Below are positions 8,401-17,131 of a stretch of DNA of 64,000 nucleotides, piece by piece. The notes below the pieces were generated by a model. The model ran no database searches and was not told the DNA's origin. It worked only from the letters and a program-made list of their open reading frames with translations. The stretch's first letter is position 1; each line of letters begins with the position of its first letter. The position numbers and the translations under genes were made by a program. The stretch comes from Candidatus Zhuqueibacterota bacterium (lineage in GTDB: Bacteria; Zhuqueibacterota; Zhuqueibacteria; Thermofontimicrobiales; Thiofontviventaceae): NCBI GenBank assembly GCA_016926625.1, contig JAFGOE010000012.1, positions 1-64,000 of the forward strand. The letters are read 5' to 3'.

Positions 8401-9918
8401 ATGAATCGCAGATCGATCATTTTTATTTTTATGCTAGCAATAATCGTCACATTTTCGGCGCAGAGCTTCGGGTGGGAGGGAGCAGTTGCAGTTGGACTTC
8501 GTGGTGGTGTGACCTATTACATGGGTGATGATTTTGAAGAGAGTTTACTGAAGCATTCGTTTTCCGTATATGGTGAAAATTATTTTACGAACCGTTTCTC
8601 TTTAGAGTCCGCCCTGAACATTTCACGCATGGCAGGTGAGGAAGATGAGGTCAGTTTTAAGACTGATCTGACGGGTTTAAGTCTATTAGGTCGTTTTAGT
8701 CTATTGGGTTCAAAGGCGTTCAGGCCTTATATTGCTGCTGGTGCAGAGGTTGTGTCCTATGAGCCGATGATAGAGAACGAAGGTATCAGGCCTTTGGACA
8801 GGCAAGATCGGGAGATCACATTCGCGGTGCCTGTCGGTGGTGGTATCAGTGTGGCGTTGTTTAAAAATTTACTCTTAGATTTGCGGGGATTGTATCATTA
8901 TGCCCTTCATGATGAAATGGATTACACTGCGGAGGGTGCTAAAGATGCATATGTGACGGCGACGGCTGGTTTAACCCTGGTGGTGCCATCGAATAAGGAT
9001 GTGGATAACGATGGTTTATTAAGGTCGGATGAAAAAAAATTAGGAACCGATCCTAAATTGGCGGATACAGATGGTGATGGAATCACGGACGGTGATGAGG
9101 CCTTGAAATTATTCACAGATCCCTTGAAAATGGATACAGATGGTGATGGAATTAGTGATTATGATGAGATAAATGTGAACAAAACGGATCCGTTGAAAAC
9201 CGACAGTGATGATGATAAACTAAGTGATTATGAAGAAATGACTGCGTATAAAACTAATCCATTGGCAGCGGATACTGATGGAGATGGTTTAGATGATTAT
9301 GCAGAATTGAAAACGCATGGGACCGATCCGATCGATAAGGATACAGATAACGATGGATTGGATGATCAGGAAGAGTTGTTGACATATAAGACGGATCCGT
9401 TGAAAAATGATACGGATGAAGATAAGGTGAACGATGGTGATGAGGTGAACAAACACAAGACATCACCGTTGATAGCTGACACGGATGGGGGATCAGTGGA
9501 TGATGGGGTGGAAGTAAGAAGGGGAACGAGTCCATTGGATGCGAGTGATGACGTGATTTTGGAAGTAGAGACAGTTGGCGCAAAAATCATATTGGACGGT
9601 ATTGAATTTGCATCGGGAAAGTCGGCGATATCTGAGAAGTCTGCTGAAATATTAAACAAGGCGTTTACGACGCTGAAAGCGTACCCTGAAATGGAAGTTG
9701 AAATTCAGGGTTACACCGATAATGTCGGACGTTACAGTTTCAACAAGACATTATCTCAGAGACGAGCAGATGCGGTAAGAAAATATCTTATCGATCTGGG
9801 TGTCGACGCAGGCAGAATAGTGGCGAAAGGTTATGGACCCGATAATCCTATTGATACGAATGATACAGCCGAAGGACGAGCAAGAAACCGAAGGATTGAA
9901 TTTGTAAGAATAAAGTAA
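8401..9918 (+). CDS. OmpA-family outer-membrane protein with thrombospondin type 3 repeats
   Basis: A 505-aa cell-envelope protein. A signal peptide (to about residue 24, ending SFG) leads into a beta-barrel-like domain (25-195). About eight calcium-binding thrombospondin type 3 repeats follow (200-385), each near 23 residues, with motifs such as DTDGDGI and DTDNDGL. The C-terminal OmpA domain (about 395-505) contains the peptidoglycan-binding pattern GYTDNVG...LSQRRADAVRKYL...EGRARNRRIEF. It should sit in the outer membrane and grip peptidoglycan, the repeats acting as a stiff Ca2+-stabilised spacer. AAAGGAG precedes the start. The gene ends at a clear terminator and is likely monocistronic. 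Confidence 0.93.
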   Translation: MNRRSIIFIFMLAIIVTFSAQSFGWEGAVAVGLRGGVTYYMGDDFEESLLKHSFSVYGENYFTNRFSLESALNISRMAGEEDEVSFKTDLTGLSLLGRFSLLGSKAFRPYIAAGAEVVSYEPMIENEGIRPLDRQDREITFAVPVGGGISVALFKNLLLDLRGLYHYALHDEMDYTAEGAKDAYVTATAGLTLVVPSNKDVDNDGLLRSDEKKLGTDPKLADTDGDGITDGDEALKLFTDPLKMDTDGDGISDYDEINVNKTDPLKTDSDDDKLSDYEEMTAYKTNPLAADTDGDGLDDYAELKTHGTDPIDKDTDNDGLDDQEELLTYKTDPLKNDTDEDKVNDGDEVNKHKTSPLIADTDGGSVDDGVEVRRGTSPLDASDDVILEVETVGAKIILDGIEFASGKSAISEKSAEILNKAFTTLKAYPEMEVEIQGYTDNVGRYSFNKTLSQRRADAVRKYLIDLGVDAGRIVAKGYGPDNPIDTNDTAEGRARNRRIEFVRIK

Positions 9919-9937
9919 AGACGCGCTCCTCTTAGAT

Positions 9938-9977
9938 AAACGCATGCACGAATGATGTCCTGCATGCGTTTTTTTTA
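9938..9977 (+). terminator. Rho-independent terminator after the ompA-like gene
   Basis: AACGCATGCA (9939-9948) pairs with TGCATGCGTT (9961-9970) around a 12-base loop, and the T-run covers 9969-9976. It lies 20 bases past the ompA-like stop and faces the minus-strand ABC permease gene. Confidence 0.88.
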
Positions 9978-10016
9978 TTTAATCAGATATTTTCTTTACA
10001 ATTTGCTTAATTTTTC

Positions 10017-11300
10017 TTATTTATATCGCATCCATTTCAGAATTTCCGGTACGGTCGGTCGTTTGCCATACATTAAGATACCGACGCGAAAGATTTTGCC
10101 TCCGATCCAGATCAGCAAGATAATCGTTAGCAGGAGCAGTGCGATGGACAGCATGATTTCGTGGAACGGTGGCATCAGAGTGGATATTCTGGTAAACATG
10201 GCTAGCGGAGCGAAGAACGGGATCATGGATATAATGACGCTTATTTGGCTGTTGGGATTGCGAATAATGTAGAACGAGAGAAAAAATCCAATGATAATGA
10301 GCAGGGTGATAGGAAACTGAAATTGTTGTGCATCCTGATCGTTCGTGACCATGGCGCCCAATGTGGCATACAGTGTAGCGTAGAGAAGGTATCCTAACAC
10401 AAAGTAAATGATGAAATAGACGAGCACCGAAATAGGAATCGTTGGAATGCTGAAACCCGCGTTTCCGTTCGTGAAAGCCTGAACCAAATTGGTACTGAAT
10501 ACGGTGAGAAGTCCGGCTGCTATGGTCCATATTAAATATTGTGTAAGTCCGACGGCGCCTACGCCGAACACCTTTCCGGCCATGAGTTGGAACGGTTTGC
10601 ATGATGAGACAAGAATTTCGGCGACGCGAGATGTTTTCTCCTCGTAGACGCTGCGCATGACGAACATTCCATACATGATGAGGGCCATATAGAGAAACAT
10701 CATCATGACAAACGTCAGCGCGTAAGAGAGTCCTACCTCTTCCTCTTCTTTCCCGGAGGATGTTATTTTAAACGTTTTAAGATTTGTGCGTTGTGTTAAC
10801 GTATGAATGACATCGGCATCCAGGTTACTGCGCTGAATCCGTTTATCGATGATGATTTTCGAGACCGTATTCTGGAAACGGTATTTCAGGTCGAAATCTA
10901 TATTCTTAGCGTAATATTCGAACTCTTTCTGATCGTACACGTCCGGAGGGATGAGAAGGTAACCGTCAATCGTGTTGCGATTGACATCAGAGCTTAGAAC
11001 TGCTCTTATCGAATCCAGCCGCGATGTATCGACATCGATCCGATTAAACTGAAACATGGTTTCACCGCTTTGCAGTGTGTCTGAAAAACTGTTTACGAGG
11101 TCTTGATAAATTTCATCGTCGTAGGCGACTACGGCAATTTTAGAGGCGTGTTCGGATTTCATATTGATCAAAAACTGCGGGCCGAGAGTGAGCAAGAGCA
11201 AGAGAATGGGTGTCGCAGCGGTTCCGATAATGAATCCTTTTGTCATGACACGCGTCAAATATTCACGTTTAAAAATGGTCCAAGTCTTATTCACGATCAT
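10017..11300 (-). CDS. ABC-2 type transporter permease (NatB-like)
   Basis: A 427-aa integral membrane protein of the ABC-2/NatB group. The N-terminus WTIFKREYLTRVMTKGF is typical, with one helix near 20-43, a large extracytoplasmic domain (about 45-185), then five or six helices (about 190-410). It forms an exporter with the ATPase encoded immediately upstream, whose 3' end it overlaps by 14 bases. NatAB exports Na+ in Bacillus, but many relatives have unknown substrates, so the substrate is not assigned. Confidence 0.87.
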   Translation of the reverse strand: MIVNKTWTIFKREYLTRVMTKGFIIGTAATPILLLLLTLGPQFLINMKSEHASKIAVVAYDDEIYQDLVNSFSDTLQSGETMFQFNRIDVDTSRLDSIRAVLSSDVNRNTIDGYLLIPPDVYDQKEFEYYAKNIDFDLKYRFQNTVSKIIIDKRIQRSNLDADVIHTLTQRTNLKTFKITSSGKEEEEVGLSYALTFVMMMFLYMALIMYGMFVMRSVYEEKTSRVAEILVSSCKPFQLMAGKVFGVGAVGLTQYLIWTIAAGLLTVFSTNLVQAFTNGNAGFSIPTIPISVLVYFIIYFVLGYLLYATLYATLGAMVTNDQDAQQFQFPITLLIIIGFFLSFYIIRNPNSQISVIISMIPFFAPLAMFTRISTLMPPFHEIMLSIALLLLTIILLIWIGGKIFRVGILMYGKRPTVPEILKWMRYK

Positions 11301-12207
11301 TATCTCCTTTTTTTATGTGGGTAACGGTTTCGACGAAGATGTCATGCAAAGACGGTTCGACGATTTCAAATCGATTGATCGACGTCCTTTCGATGAGTTG
11401 TTTGAGGATGTCCTGGATATTGGCCTGTTCGGATGGAGTTATTTCGAAATGATCATGAACTTTTTTATACGATTTAATATATTTGATGTCATTCAAATCA
11501 GGTTCCGCACCGTCGAATTGAACGGCAAGGTTATTTTTTCTGAAATTTTTCTTTATATCCTTGAGATTGCCCTTCAGTACGGCTTTGCCTTGATTGATGA
11601 GGCAGATTGAGTCGCATAACTTCTCAACCTGATCCATGAGATGGGTTGAGAAAATAATGGTATCACCTCGTTGTTTGCATTCCAGGATGACTGATTTAAT
11701 AAGATCCGTGTTGACCGGATCAAGACCGGTGAAGGGTTCATCCAGGATGATCAGTCTGGGTTCATGCAGGATCGTGGCGATAAATTGAACCTTTTGCTGC
11801 ATTCCGCGCGAGAGTTCTTCTATTTTCTTATCAATCCAGTCGATCAAATCGAATCGCTTTAGCCAATAGTCGATTCTTGCTTTAGAAGCGGATGGCTTCA
11901 CCCCTTTTATCTCAGCCAGGAAGGTAAGGAGGTTTCTTATTTTCATTTTTTTATAAAGTCCTCTTTCCTCAGGCAGATACCCGATTTGGTCTCTGTTCGC
12001 TTGATTATCGAATTTGTCGGTGAATACGATGTTCCCCTGATCAGGAATGATAATGTTCATTATCATACGAATCGTGGTCGTCTTCCCGGCGCCGTTTGGT
12101 CCCAGTAGTCCGAAGATGGTACCCGCATGTAATTCAAGATTGAGATCATGAACAGCGCTGATATCATCAAAGGATTTATATACATGCTCAATACGCAATG
12201 TCGACAC
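11287..12207 (-). CDS. ABC transporter ATP-binding protein (NatA-like)
   Basis: A 306-aa ABC ATPase. Walker A is GPNGAGKTT near residues 35-43, the signature is LSRGMQQKV, and Walker B is LIILDEPFTGLDP, followed by the H-loop FSTHLM. The C-terminal 80 residues resemble the DUF4162 extension of ABC-2 exporters. The start is GTG, with a perfect AGGAGG five bases upstream. It is translationally coupled to the permease through a 14-base overlap. The pair is a complete exporter without a periplasmic binding protein. Confidence 0.92.
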   Translation of the reverse strand: MSTLRIEHVYKSFDDISAVHDLNLELHAGTIFGLLGPNGAGKTTTIRMIMNIIIPDQGNIVFTDKFDNQANRDQIGYLPEERGLYKKMKIRNLLTFLAEIKGVKPSASKARIDYWLKRFDLIDWIDKKIEELSRGMQQKVQFIATILHEPRLIILDEPFTGLDPVNTDLIKSVILECKQRGDTIIFSTHLMDQVEKLCDSICLINQGKAVLKGNLKDIKKNFRKNNLAVQFDGAEPDLNDIKYIKSYKKVHDHFEITPSEQANIQDILKQLIERTSINRFEIVEPSLHDIFVETVTHIKKGDNDRE

Positions 12208-12591
12208 AATATCCTCCTTGCTTGACGATCAATGTTTTATATTGGGTTAAATAATTTCAGCTATGTTTATTGCGAACAAATACCACCATCATACAGAAAT
12301 CCGTGTTGATCTGATGATGATGTGTGCTAAAATATACGGTAAAAATAATAAAAAGTTGACATTGATGCAACTAATTTTCACGTTTGAGGTCATATCAGTG
12401 ATCACCCATGAGGACAAATAGTGGCATAAGATCGCTACATCGTTGTATCGTGGTCGATTGAAACGCATGGTATCATGTGAGAGAAGACGATTCTCATGAG
12501 CTCAGTTCATCATGTGTATCAAATGATGAAGATGATGAATGACGAACCATACATCGATCCAGGAATCATGGAATTCTGCTTGATGACGGCA
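12208..12591. other. Intergenic region, no confident gene
   Basis: About 380 bases between two minus-strand genes. It should contain the ABC operon promoter but no convincing -35/-10 pair was picked out. A 35-codon plus-strand frame at 12496-12603 lacks a clear ribosome site and overlaps the end of the next gene, so I do not call it. No repeat or structured RNA was recognised. Confidence 0.3.
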
Positions 12592-13362
12592 TTATTCTTT
12601 TAAGAGCGAATCAGGACCTTCCAGGATGATGTGTAATGAATCGTTATCCAGCGAATCAAGGACTGATGAGATACGAGCGAGATGGTCATGCATGCTTTTT
12701 GCTATGCTATCATTTTGTATGATATACTCGTGTTGTTTGATGCTCTGAAAATTTTTAACGAGTTCTTCTCTTTTTAATCGTTCAATTTCATCCATGAGTT
12801 TTGGATTAATTTCAATTCCCTTTCCAATTTCCGGAAGCACGAGGAGGCGTATATCTTTAGCACCGATGATAAATTCATGAGGCTCGCCGATGCTATTCAA
12901 ATTTTTATTTAATGTATGCAGGGATAACAGTCGTTTATCAAGATCTTTCCACTGTAACGTTATCCTGTTCTTTGGTTCCGATGGTGGCGGATTAATGGCA
13001 TTGCGATTTGAATGCCTATCCATCTCGAATTGGGCTTTGGCAAGCAGCTTCTCTGCATCGCCATGAGTCAAGGTGGTTTCCGCATTGCTTATATTGATGA
13101 TATCAACGGCGATCTCTTCTATTGTTTTCGGGTTGATTCTTTTATCTCGTGTGTGTCTGAGAAATTCTTCAAATCTATCCTGCACAATTTTTTTATCATC
13201 GGGTTCTTGAACTTTCGCCAGTAGATCGTTGCCGAACAGATTTAGAACATAGTCGAGCGAATCTTGTTTCGACGATTGATCGACGTAGATGATCCAATAC
13301 AATGCGCTGGATACCAAGATGATTAAAACGAAGAAACCGATATTTTTAATAATTTTAATCAT
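12592..13362 (-). CDS. Membrane-anchored protein of unknown function
   Basis: A 256-aa protein I do not recognise. Residues 7-27 form one hydrophobic helix after a lysine-rich start (MIKIIKNIGFF), so it should be tethered to the inner membrane with the rest outside the cytoplasm. The remainder is charged and largely helical, with a proline-rich break (NPPPSEPKN) near the middle. AGGA lies before the ATG. It is encoded upstream of, and in the same direction as, the ABC exporter but separated by 380 bases, so a functional link is not established. Confidence 0.6.
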   Translation of the reverse strand: MIKIIKNIGFFVLIILVSSALYWIIYVDQSSKQDSLDYVLNLFGNDLLAKVQEPDDKKIVQDRFEEFLRHTRDKRINPKTIEEIAVDIINISNAETTLTHGDAEKLLAKAQFEMDRHSNRNAINPPPSEPKNRITLQWKDLDKRLLSLHTLNKNLNSIGEPHEFIIGAKDIRLLVLPEIGKGIEINPKLMDEIERLKREELVKNFQSIKQHEYIIQNDSIAKSMHDHLARISSVLDSLDNDSLHIILEGPDSLLKE

Positions 13363-13755
13363 GTTTTGTTCCTATTATATGTTCGGCACCAGATGCATCC
13401 GGTCACCCGACTGATGCGAGATCACATCGATGTCATACTGTTCGAGCACAGCAGGTGTTGTGGACGCACTACTTATTAGACGTATAAAGGGTGGTAAAAG
13501 TTGTCAAAAAATCGAGACACTATATTAGATTACGATAACGGATCAGTTTGGATAGAGGCCGATTGTCCCAATAATTCTCTTAAGATGGATTGTGCACTGT
13601 TCAATGCGGCATCGACCTTCGACACGTGTGGATTTCTCTGTTGTCATCTGTTTTTGCTTGCTTTTTTTAGCCATATTTTGTAATATTAGATAGTGTTACG
13701 AAAATAATTTATCATCAGTAATGATAAGAGTTTATTCAATTAACAGGTTGACACA
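13363..13755. other. Intergenic region with possible small decayed gene
   Basis: This divergent region lies between the anchored protein and the universal stress protein. On the minus strand a frame opens at 13674 with MAKKSKQKQMTTEKS. A second frame (GTG 13625 to stop at 13530) reads like an amphipathic helix, SKVDAALNSAQSILRELLGQ. Together they could be one short protein interrupted by a frameshift, or chance. The 60-codon plus-strand frame over the same bases looks non-coding. Promoters for both flanking genes must lie here. Confidence 0.3.
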
Positions 13756-14643
13756 GTGGATAAGATAAAGAAAATTTTATGTCCGATCGACCTCACCGCG
13801 TATTCACATGCCACGATACATTACGCAGAGAAATTCGGTGAAAAATACAACGTGACACCAGAACTACTTTACGTCAGTACCAAACCGCCGGAAGTTTATT
13901 ATCGTTTTTTCCCGGATGCTATTTCATATTTACGATCGCGTGAAGAAAATGTTCAACATCAGGTGAAGAAATTTGCTGAAACGATGAACTCTGCAATCGA
14001 TGTGACGGTGCGTCATGGTGATATTTATCAAGAGATATTATCGTATGCGAACGAGTTATCGGCCGATGTGATCGTCATGCATGCAAACAGTTATTCGACC
14101 ATCAAAGATCGTACATTGGGCTTGATCGCGCATAAAGTGATAAGGAAAGCAGACTGCCCTGTACTTACGTTGTATCAGGATACTACATGGCAAGAGATAC
14201 GTCATATATTATGTCCGCTTGACCTCTCATCACGTTCGTATGAGGGACTCGAACAGGCGCTAAAGCTTGCCGAGGTGTTTGAAGCAACGCTGCATGTGTT
14301 ACACGTGGTTGAACTGGAAAAATTTGATATCGCGGGAAATCAGACGGATTTCCTGGATGATAATTTCAGTAGATTGAGCGATCATTTAAAGGATGAGATT
14401 CATATTCCTAACGTATCCAGGTGTGTGAAGATTGAAAAAGTCGTCATGAGGAATTCGGATGCTGCGACGGGGATCATGCAATATGTTGAAAAGAATGGAA
14501 TCGATCTGATTGCACTCGCTCCCCATGGTCATGGTTATTGGCCGCGGGTGTTGTTAGGGAGTGTAACGGAAAAGGTGATAGAGAATGGACCATGTCCGGT
14601 CTTAACGTTACGACTGCGGAAAGGAGAAGGCGATGAATACTAG
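13756..14643 (+). CDS. Tandem universal stress protein (two UspA domains)
   Basis: A 295-aa cytosolic protein made of two UspA domains (about 1-140 and 145-290). Both begin alike (KKILCPIDLTAYS and RHILCPLDLSSRS). The second keeps a GxxG-like nucleotide-binding stretch with downstream GS (GHGYWPRVLLGSV). The first has a weaker version (TIKDRTLGLIAHKV), so only the second may bind ATP. Usp proteins help survival under starvation or stress by mechanisms that are mostly indirect. The start is GTG. The last 11 bases overlap the Lon-like protease gene, so the two are translationally coupled. Confidence 0.88.
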   Translation: MDKIKKILCPIDLTAYSHATIHYAEKFGEKYNVTPELLYVSTKPPEVYYRFFPDAISYLRSREENVQHQVKKFAETMNSAIDVTVRHGDIYQEILSYANELSADVIVMHANSYSTIKDRTLGLIAHKVIRKADCPVLTLYQDTTWQEIRHILCPLDLSSRSYEGLEQALKLAEVFEATLHVLHVVELEKFDIAGNQTDFLDDNFSRLSDHLKDEIHIPNVSRCVKIEKVVMRNSDAATGIMQYVEKNGIDLIALAPHGHGYWPRVLLGSVTEKVIENGPCPVLTLRLRKGEGDEY

Positions 14644-17086
14644 AAAAGTTGGAGAATTGATGTCCGAGAAATTAAGAAGGGACTGCGATCCGAACCAGTT
14701 TAAATTTGAGCATACAGGAGAGTTGAATCCGTTAGGCGGTATAGTAGGGCAAGAGCGGGCGCTTATTGCGATCGATTTTGGTGTAAAGATGAAGAACAAC
14801 GGATATAATATTTACGTGTTGGGACCCGGAGGAGCGGGCAGAACATCGACGGTGAAGGAGCTGATCGACAAGCAGGCGAGGAAGATGCCAACGCCGGATG
14901 ACTGGTGTTATGTTTTTAATTTTAACAACCCTGATGAGCCCAATGCCATTTCTCTGCCTGCGGGAAAGGGTAAAGTATTAAAGCGGAAGATGGAGAAATT
15001 TATCCGTGAGCTGAGAGTGGCGATTCCGAACGCGTTAAATTCAGAAGATTATCAGCAGGAGAAAAATAAAATAGTACAGAATTTTCAAAAGATGCAGAAT
15101 GATGCGTTACTCGAACAGGATAAGAAAGCGCGAGAGGCAGGATTTGCTCTGCAGAAGGGTCCCATGGGTTTTTTACTGGTACCGACAAGAGATGGGAAGC
15201 CGATGACACCGGAGCAGTATGAGGAGCTATCGGAAAAGGAACGTGCGGAATTGGATGAGGTCGGCCAGGGACTGCGTGAAGATCTGGATAAAACGATCAG
15301 GGAGATTCGTAAAAAGGAGCAGACGATCAAAGCCGATGTAGGTAAACTCGAACGGGAGACCGTCAAGTTCGCAATCGGTTACCACATCAGCGATTTACGG
15401 GAAGAGTTTAAGGATTACGACGAAGTGATCAACTATTTTGATCAAGCGAAAACGGATCTTCTGGATAATTTGGATGATTTTAAACAAACCTCTGAAGGTG
15501 ATGAAAAAGAGGGTGTGTTGATATTGAATCCGGCGAGTGAGACGGATTCCTTCGAACGGTTTTTAGTGAATGTCATTGTAGACAATAGCCGTACCAAGGG
15601 AGCACCGGTCATCGTGGAGACCAATCCCACGTACAACAATTTAATTGGTCGCATCGACAAAGAATCACGCATGGGCGCTTTATTTACGGATTTCACGATG
15701 GTGAAGGCCGGTTCGCTGCATAAGGCGAACGGGGGCTTTATTATCATCGAGGCAGAACATATTTTTCGTACTCCTTTCGCCTATGAAGCAGTGAAGCGAA
15801 CGCTTAAAAATCAATCCATTCGCATCACCGATTTGAGCGAGGAATACAGTTATGTCAGTACGAAGACGTTGGAACCGGAGCCAATACCTCTCAGCACCAA
15901 GGTGATTTTGATAGGCAGCAATCAGATTTACTACGCATTATACAATTTAGACAGTGAGTTCCGCGAGCTATTCAAGGTGAAGGCAGATTTCAATGTTGAG
16001 ATGAAACGGACGAAAAAAAACGAGATGCAGTACGCGCATTTTATTCGCAATCGTTGTCAGCAGGAGAAGTTGCTGCATTTTAACAAGGACGCTGTGGCGC
16101 GGGTGGTTGAGTATGGATCCGAGCTGGTAGATGACCAGGACAAATTATCAACGCGGTTCGCCGATATATGTGACATCGTGCGGGAGGCAAACTATTGGGC
16201 TGTCGAGCGTGAGCACAAATTGGTGCAATCAGACGATGTACAACGGGCGATTGATGCCAGAAAGTATCGCTCGAATCGGACTGAAGAATTGATTCAGGAA
16301 TTGATCCATGAAGGAACGATATTTATTGACGTAAGCGGGGAGAAAGTGGGGCAGGTGAATGGTCTGGCGATATATAGCAATGGGGACTATAGTTTCGGTA
16401 AACCTTCAAGAATTTCGGTGAGGACGTTTTTAGGGAAGAATGGTGTCGTCGCCATCGATCGTGAGGTCAAGATGAGCGGCCGTATTCATGACAAGGGTGT
16501 ATTGATTTTATCAGGGTATTTGAATGGTAAATTCGGAGCGACGAGACAGGTATCGATTTCGGCTACGATAACGTTCGAGCAAAATTATGAAGGTATCGAT
16601 GGTGATAGTGCATCATCCACCGAGCTTTACGGAATTTTATCGAGTCTGAGCAACTTCCCGATAAAGCAGGGTCTGGCTGTCACCGGCTCGGTGAATCAAT
16701 GGGGTGAGATTCAGCCTATCGGTGGGGTTAATGTCAAGATTGAGGGATTTTTCGATATCTGTAAAAAGCGTGGGTTGACCGGGGAGCAAGGTGTCCTGAT
16801 ACCCAAATCCAATGTGAAGAACCTGATGTTAAAGCATGAGGTATTGGAGGCAGTGAAAGAAGGTAAATTCCACATCTATCCGGTCAGCACCATCGATGAA
16901 GGGATAGAACTGTTGACCGGAGTTCCGGCTGGACGGCTCAGAAAAAATGGTGAGTATCCGAAAGGGACGGTAAACTGGGCGGTAGATCAGCGAATGCGAG
17001 AAATGGCTGAATTGCTCAGGGATTCGGAGTCCGGTAAAGATACCAGGAATAATAGTACGAAAAAGGGTAATAACAAGACTGCATAA
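14633..17086 (+). CDS. Lon-like ATP-dependent protease (AAA_32/LonB-type)
   Basis: An 817-aa soluble AAA+ protease. The ATPase region begins with GPGGAGRTST (residues 64-73), where the usual Walker A lysine is arginine. A long charged coiled-coil insertion follows (about 130-285), then the rest of the AAA module (YEAVKRTL, LSTKVILIGS). The C-terminal Lon protease domain has the Ser-Lys dyad: S659 in DGDSAS and K702 in GGVNVK. Their spacing of 43 residues equals that in E. coli Lon (S679/K722). It should degrade damaged or regulatory proteins. AAGGAG lies before the ATG, which overlaps the stress-protein gene and implies joint expression. Confidence 0.9.
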   Translation: MNTRKVGELMSEKLRRDCDPNQFKFEHTGELNPLGGIVGQERALIAIDFGVKMKNNGYNIYVLGPGGAGRTSTVKELIDKQARKMPTPDDWCYVFNFNNPDEPNAISLPAGKGKVLKRKMEKFIRELRVAIPNALNSEDYQQEKNKIVQNFQKMQNDALLEQDKKAREAGFALQKGPMGFLLVPTRDGKPMTPEQYEELSEKERAELDEVGQGLREDLDKTIREIRKKEQTIKADVGKLERETVKFAIGYHISDLREEFKDYDEVINYFDQAKTDLLDNLDDFKQTSEGDEKEGVLILNPASETDSFERFLVNVIVDNSRTKGAPVIVETNPTYNNLIGRIDKESRMGALFTDFTMVKAGSLHKANGGFIIIEAEHIFRTPFAYEAVKRTLKNQSIRITDLSEEYSYVSTKTLEPEPIPLSTKVILIGSNQIYYALYNLDSEFRELFKVKADFNVEMKRTKKNEMQYAHFIRNRCQQEKLLHFNKDAVARVVEYGSELVDDQDKLSTRFADICDIVREANYWAVEREHKLVQSDDVQRAIDARKYRSNRTEELIQELIHEGTIFIDVSGEKVGQVNGLAIYSNGDYSFGKPSRISVRTFLGKNGVVAIDREVKMSGRIHDKGVLILSGYLNGKFGATRQVSISATITFEQNYEGIDGDSASSTELYGILSSLSNFPIKQGLAVTGSVNQWGEIQPIGGVNVKIEGFFDICKKRGLTGEQGVLIPKSNVKNLMLKHEVLEAVKEGKFHIYPVSTIDEGIELLTGVPAGRLRKNGEYPKGTVNWAVDQRMREMAELLRDSESGKDTRNNSTKKGNNKTA

Positions 17087-17131
17087 TTAATCATGTAAAA
17101 GGGGCGATTTCACAATTTAAAAAGAGGAATT

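Noticed and set aside
8190-8450. Minus-strand frame of 86 codons across the ompA-like promoter
   Set aside because: It overlaps the ompA-like start and its ribosome site, and the product looks like random translation.
8994-9560. Regular repeats of about 69 bases suggested a CRISPR-like or satellite array
   Set aside because: The repeats are in frame inside the OmpA-like gene and encode thrombospondin type 3 motifs. They diverge too much for a CRISPR.
12496-12603. 35-codon plus-strand frame MSSVHHVYQ...
   Set aside because: No clear Shine-Dalgarno and it runs into the end of the minus-strand gene at 12592.
13501-13683. 60-codon plus-strand frame
   Set aside because: TTG start without a good ribosome site, cysteine-rich random-looking product, and overlap with a more protein-like minus-strand frame.
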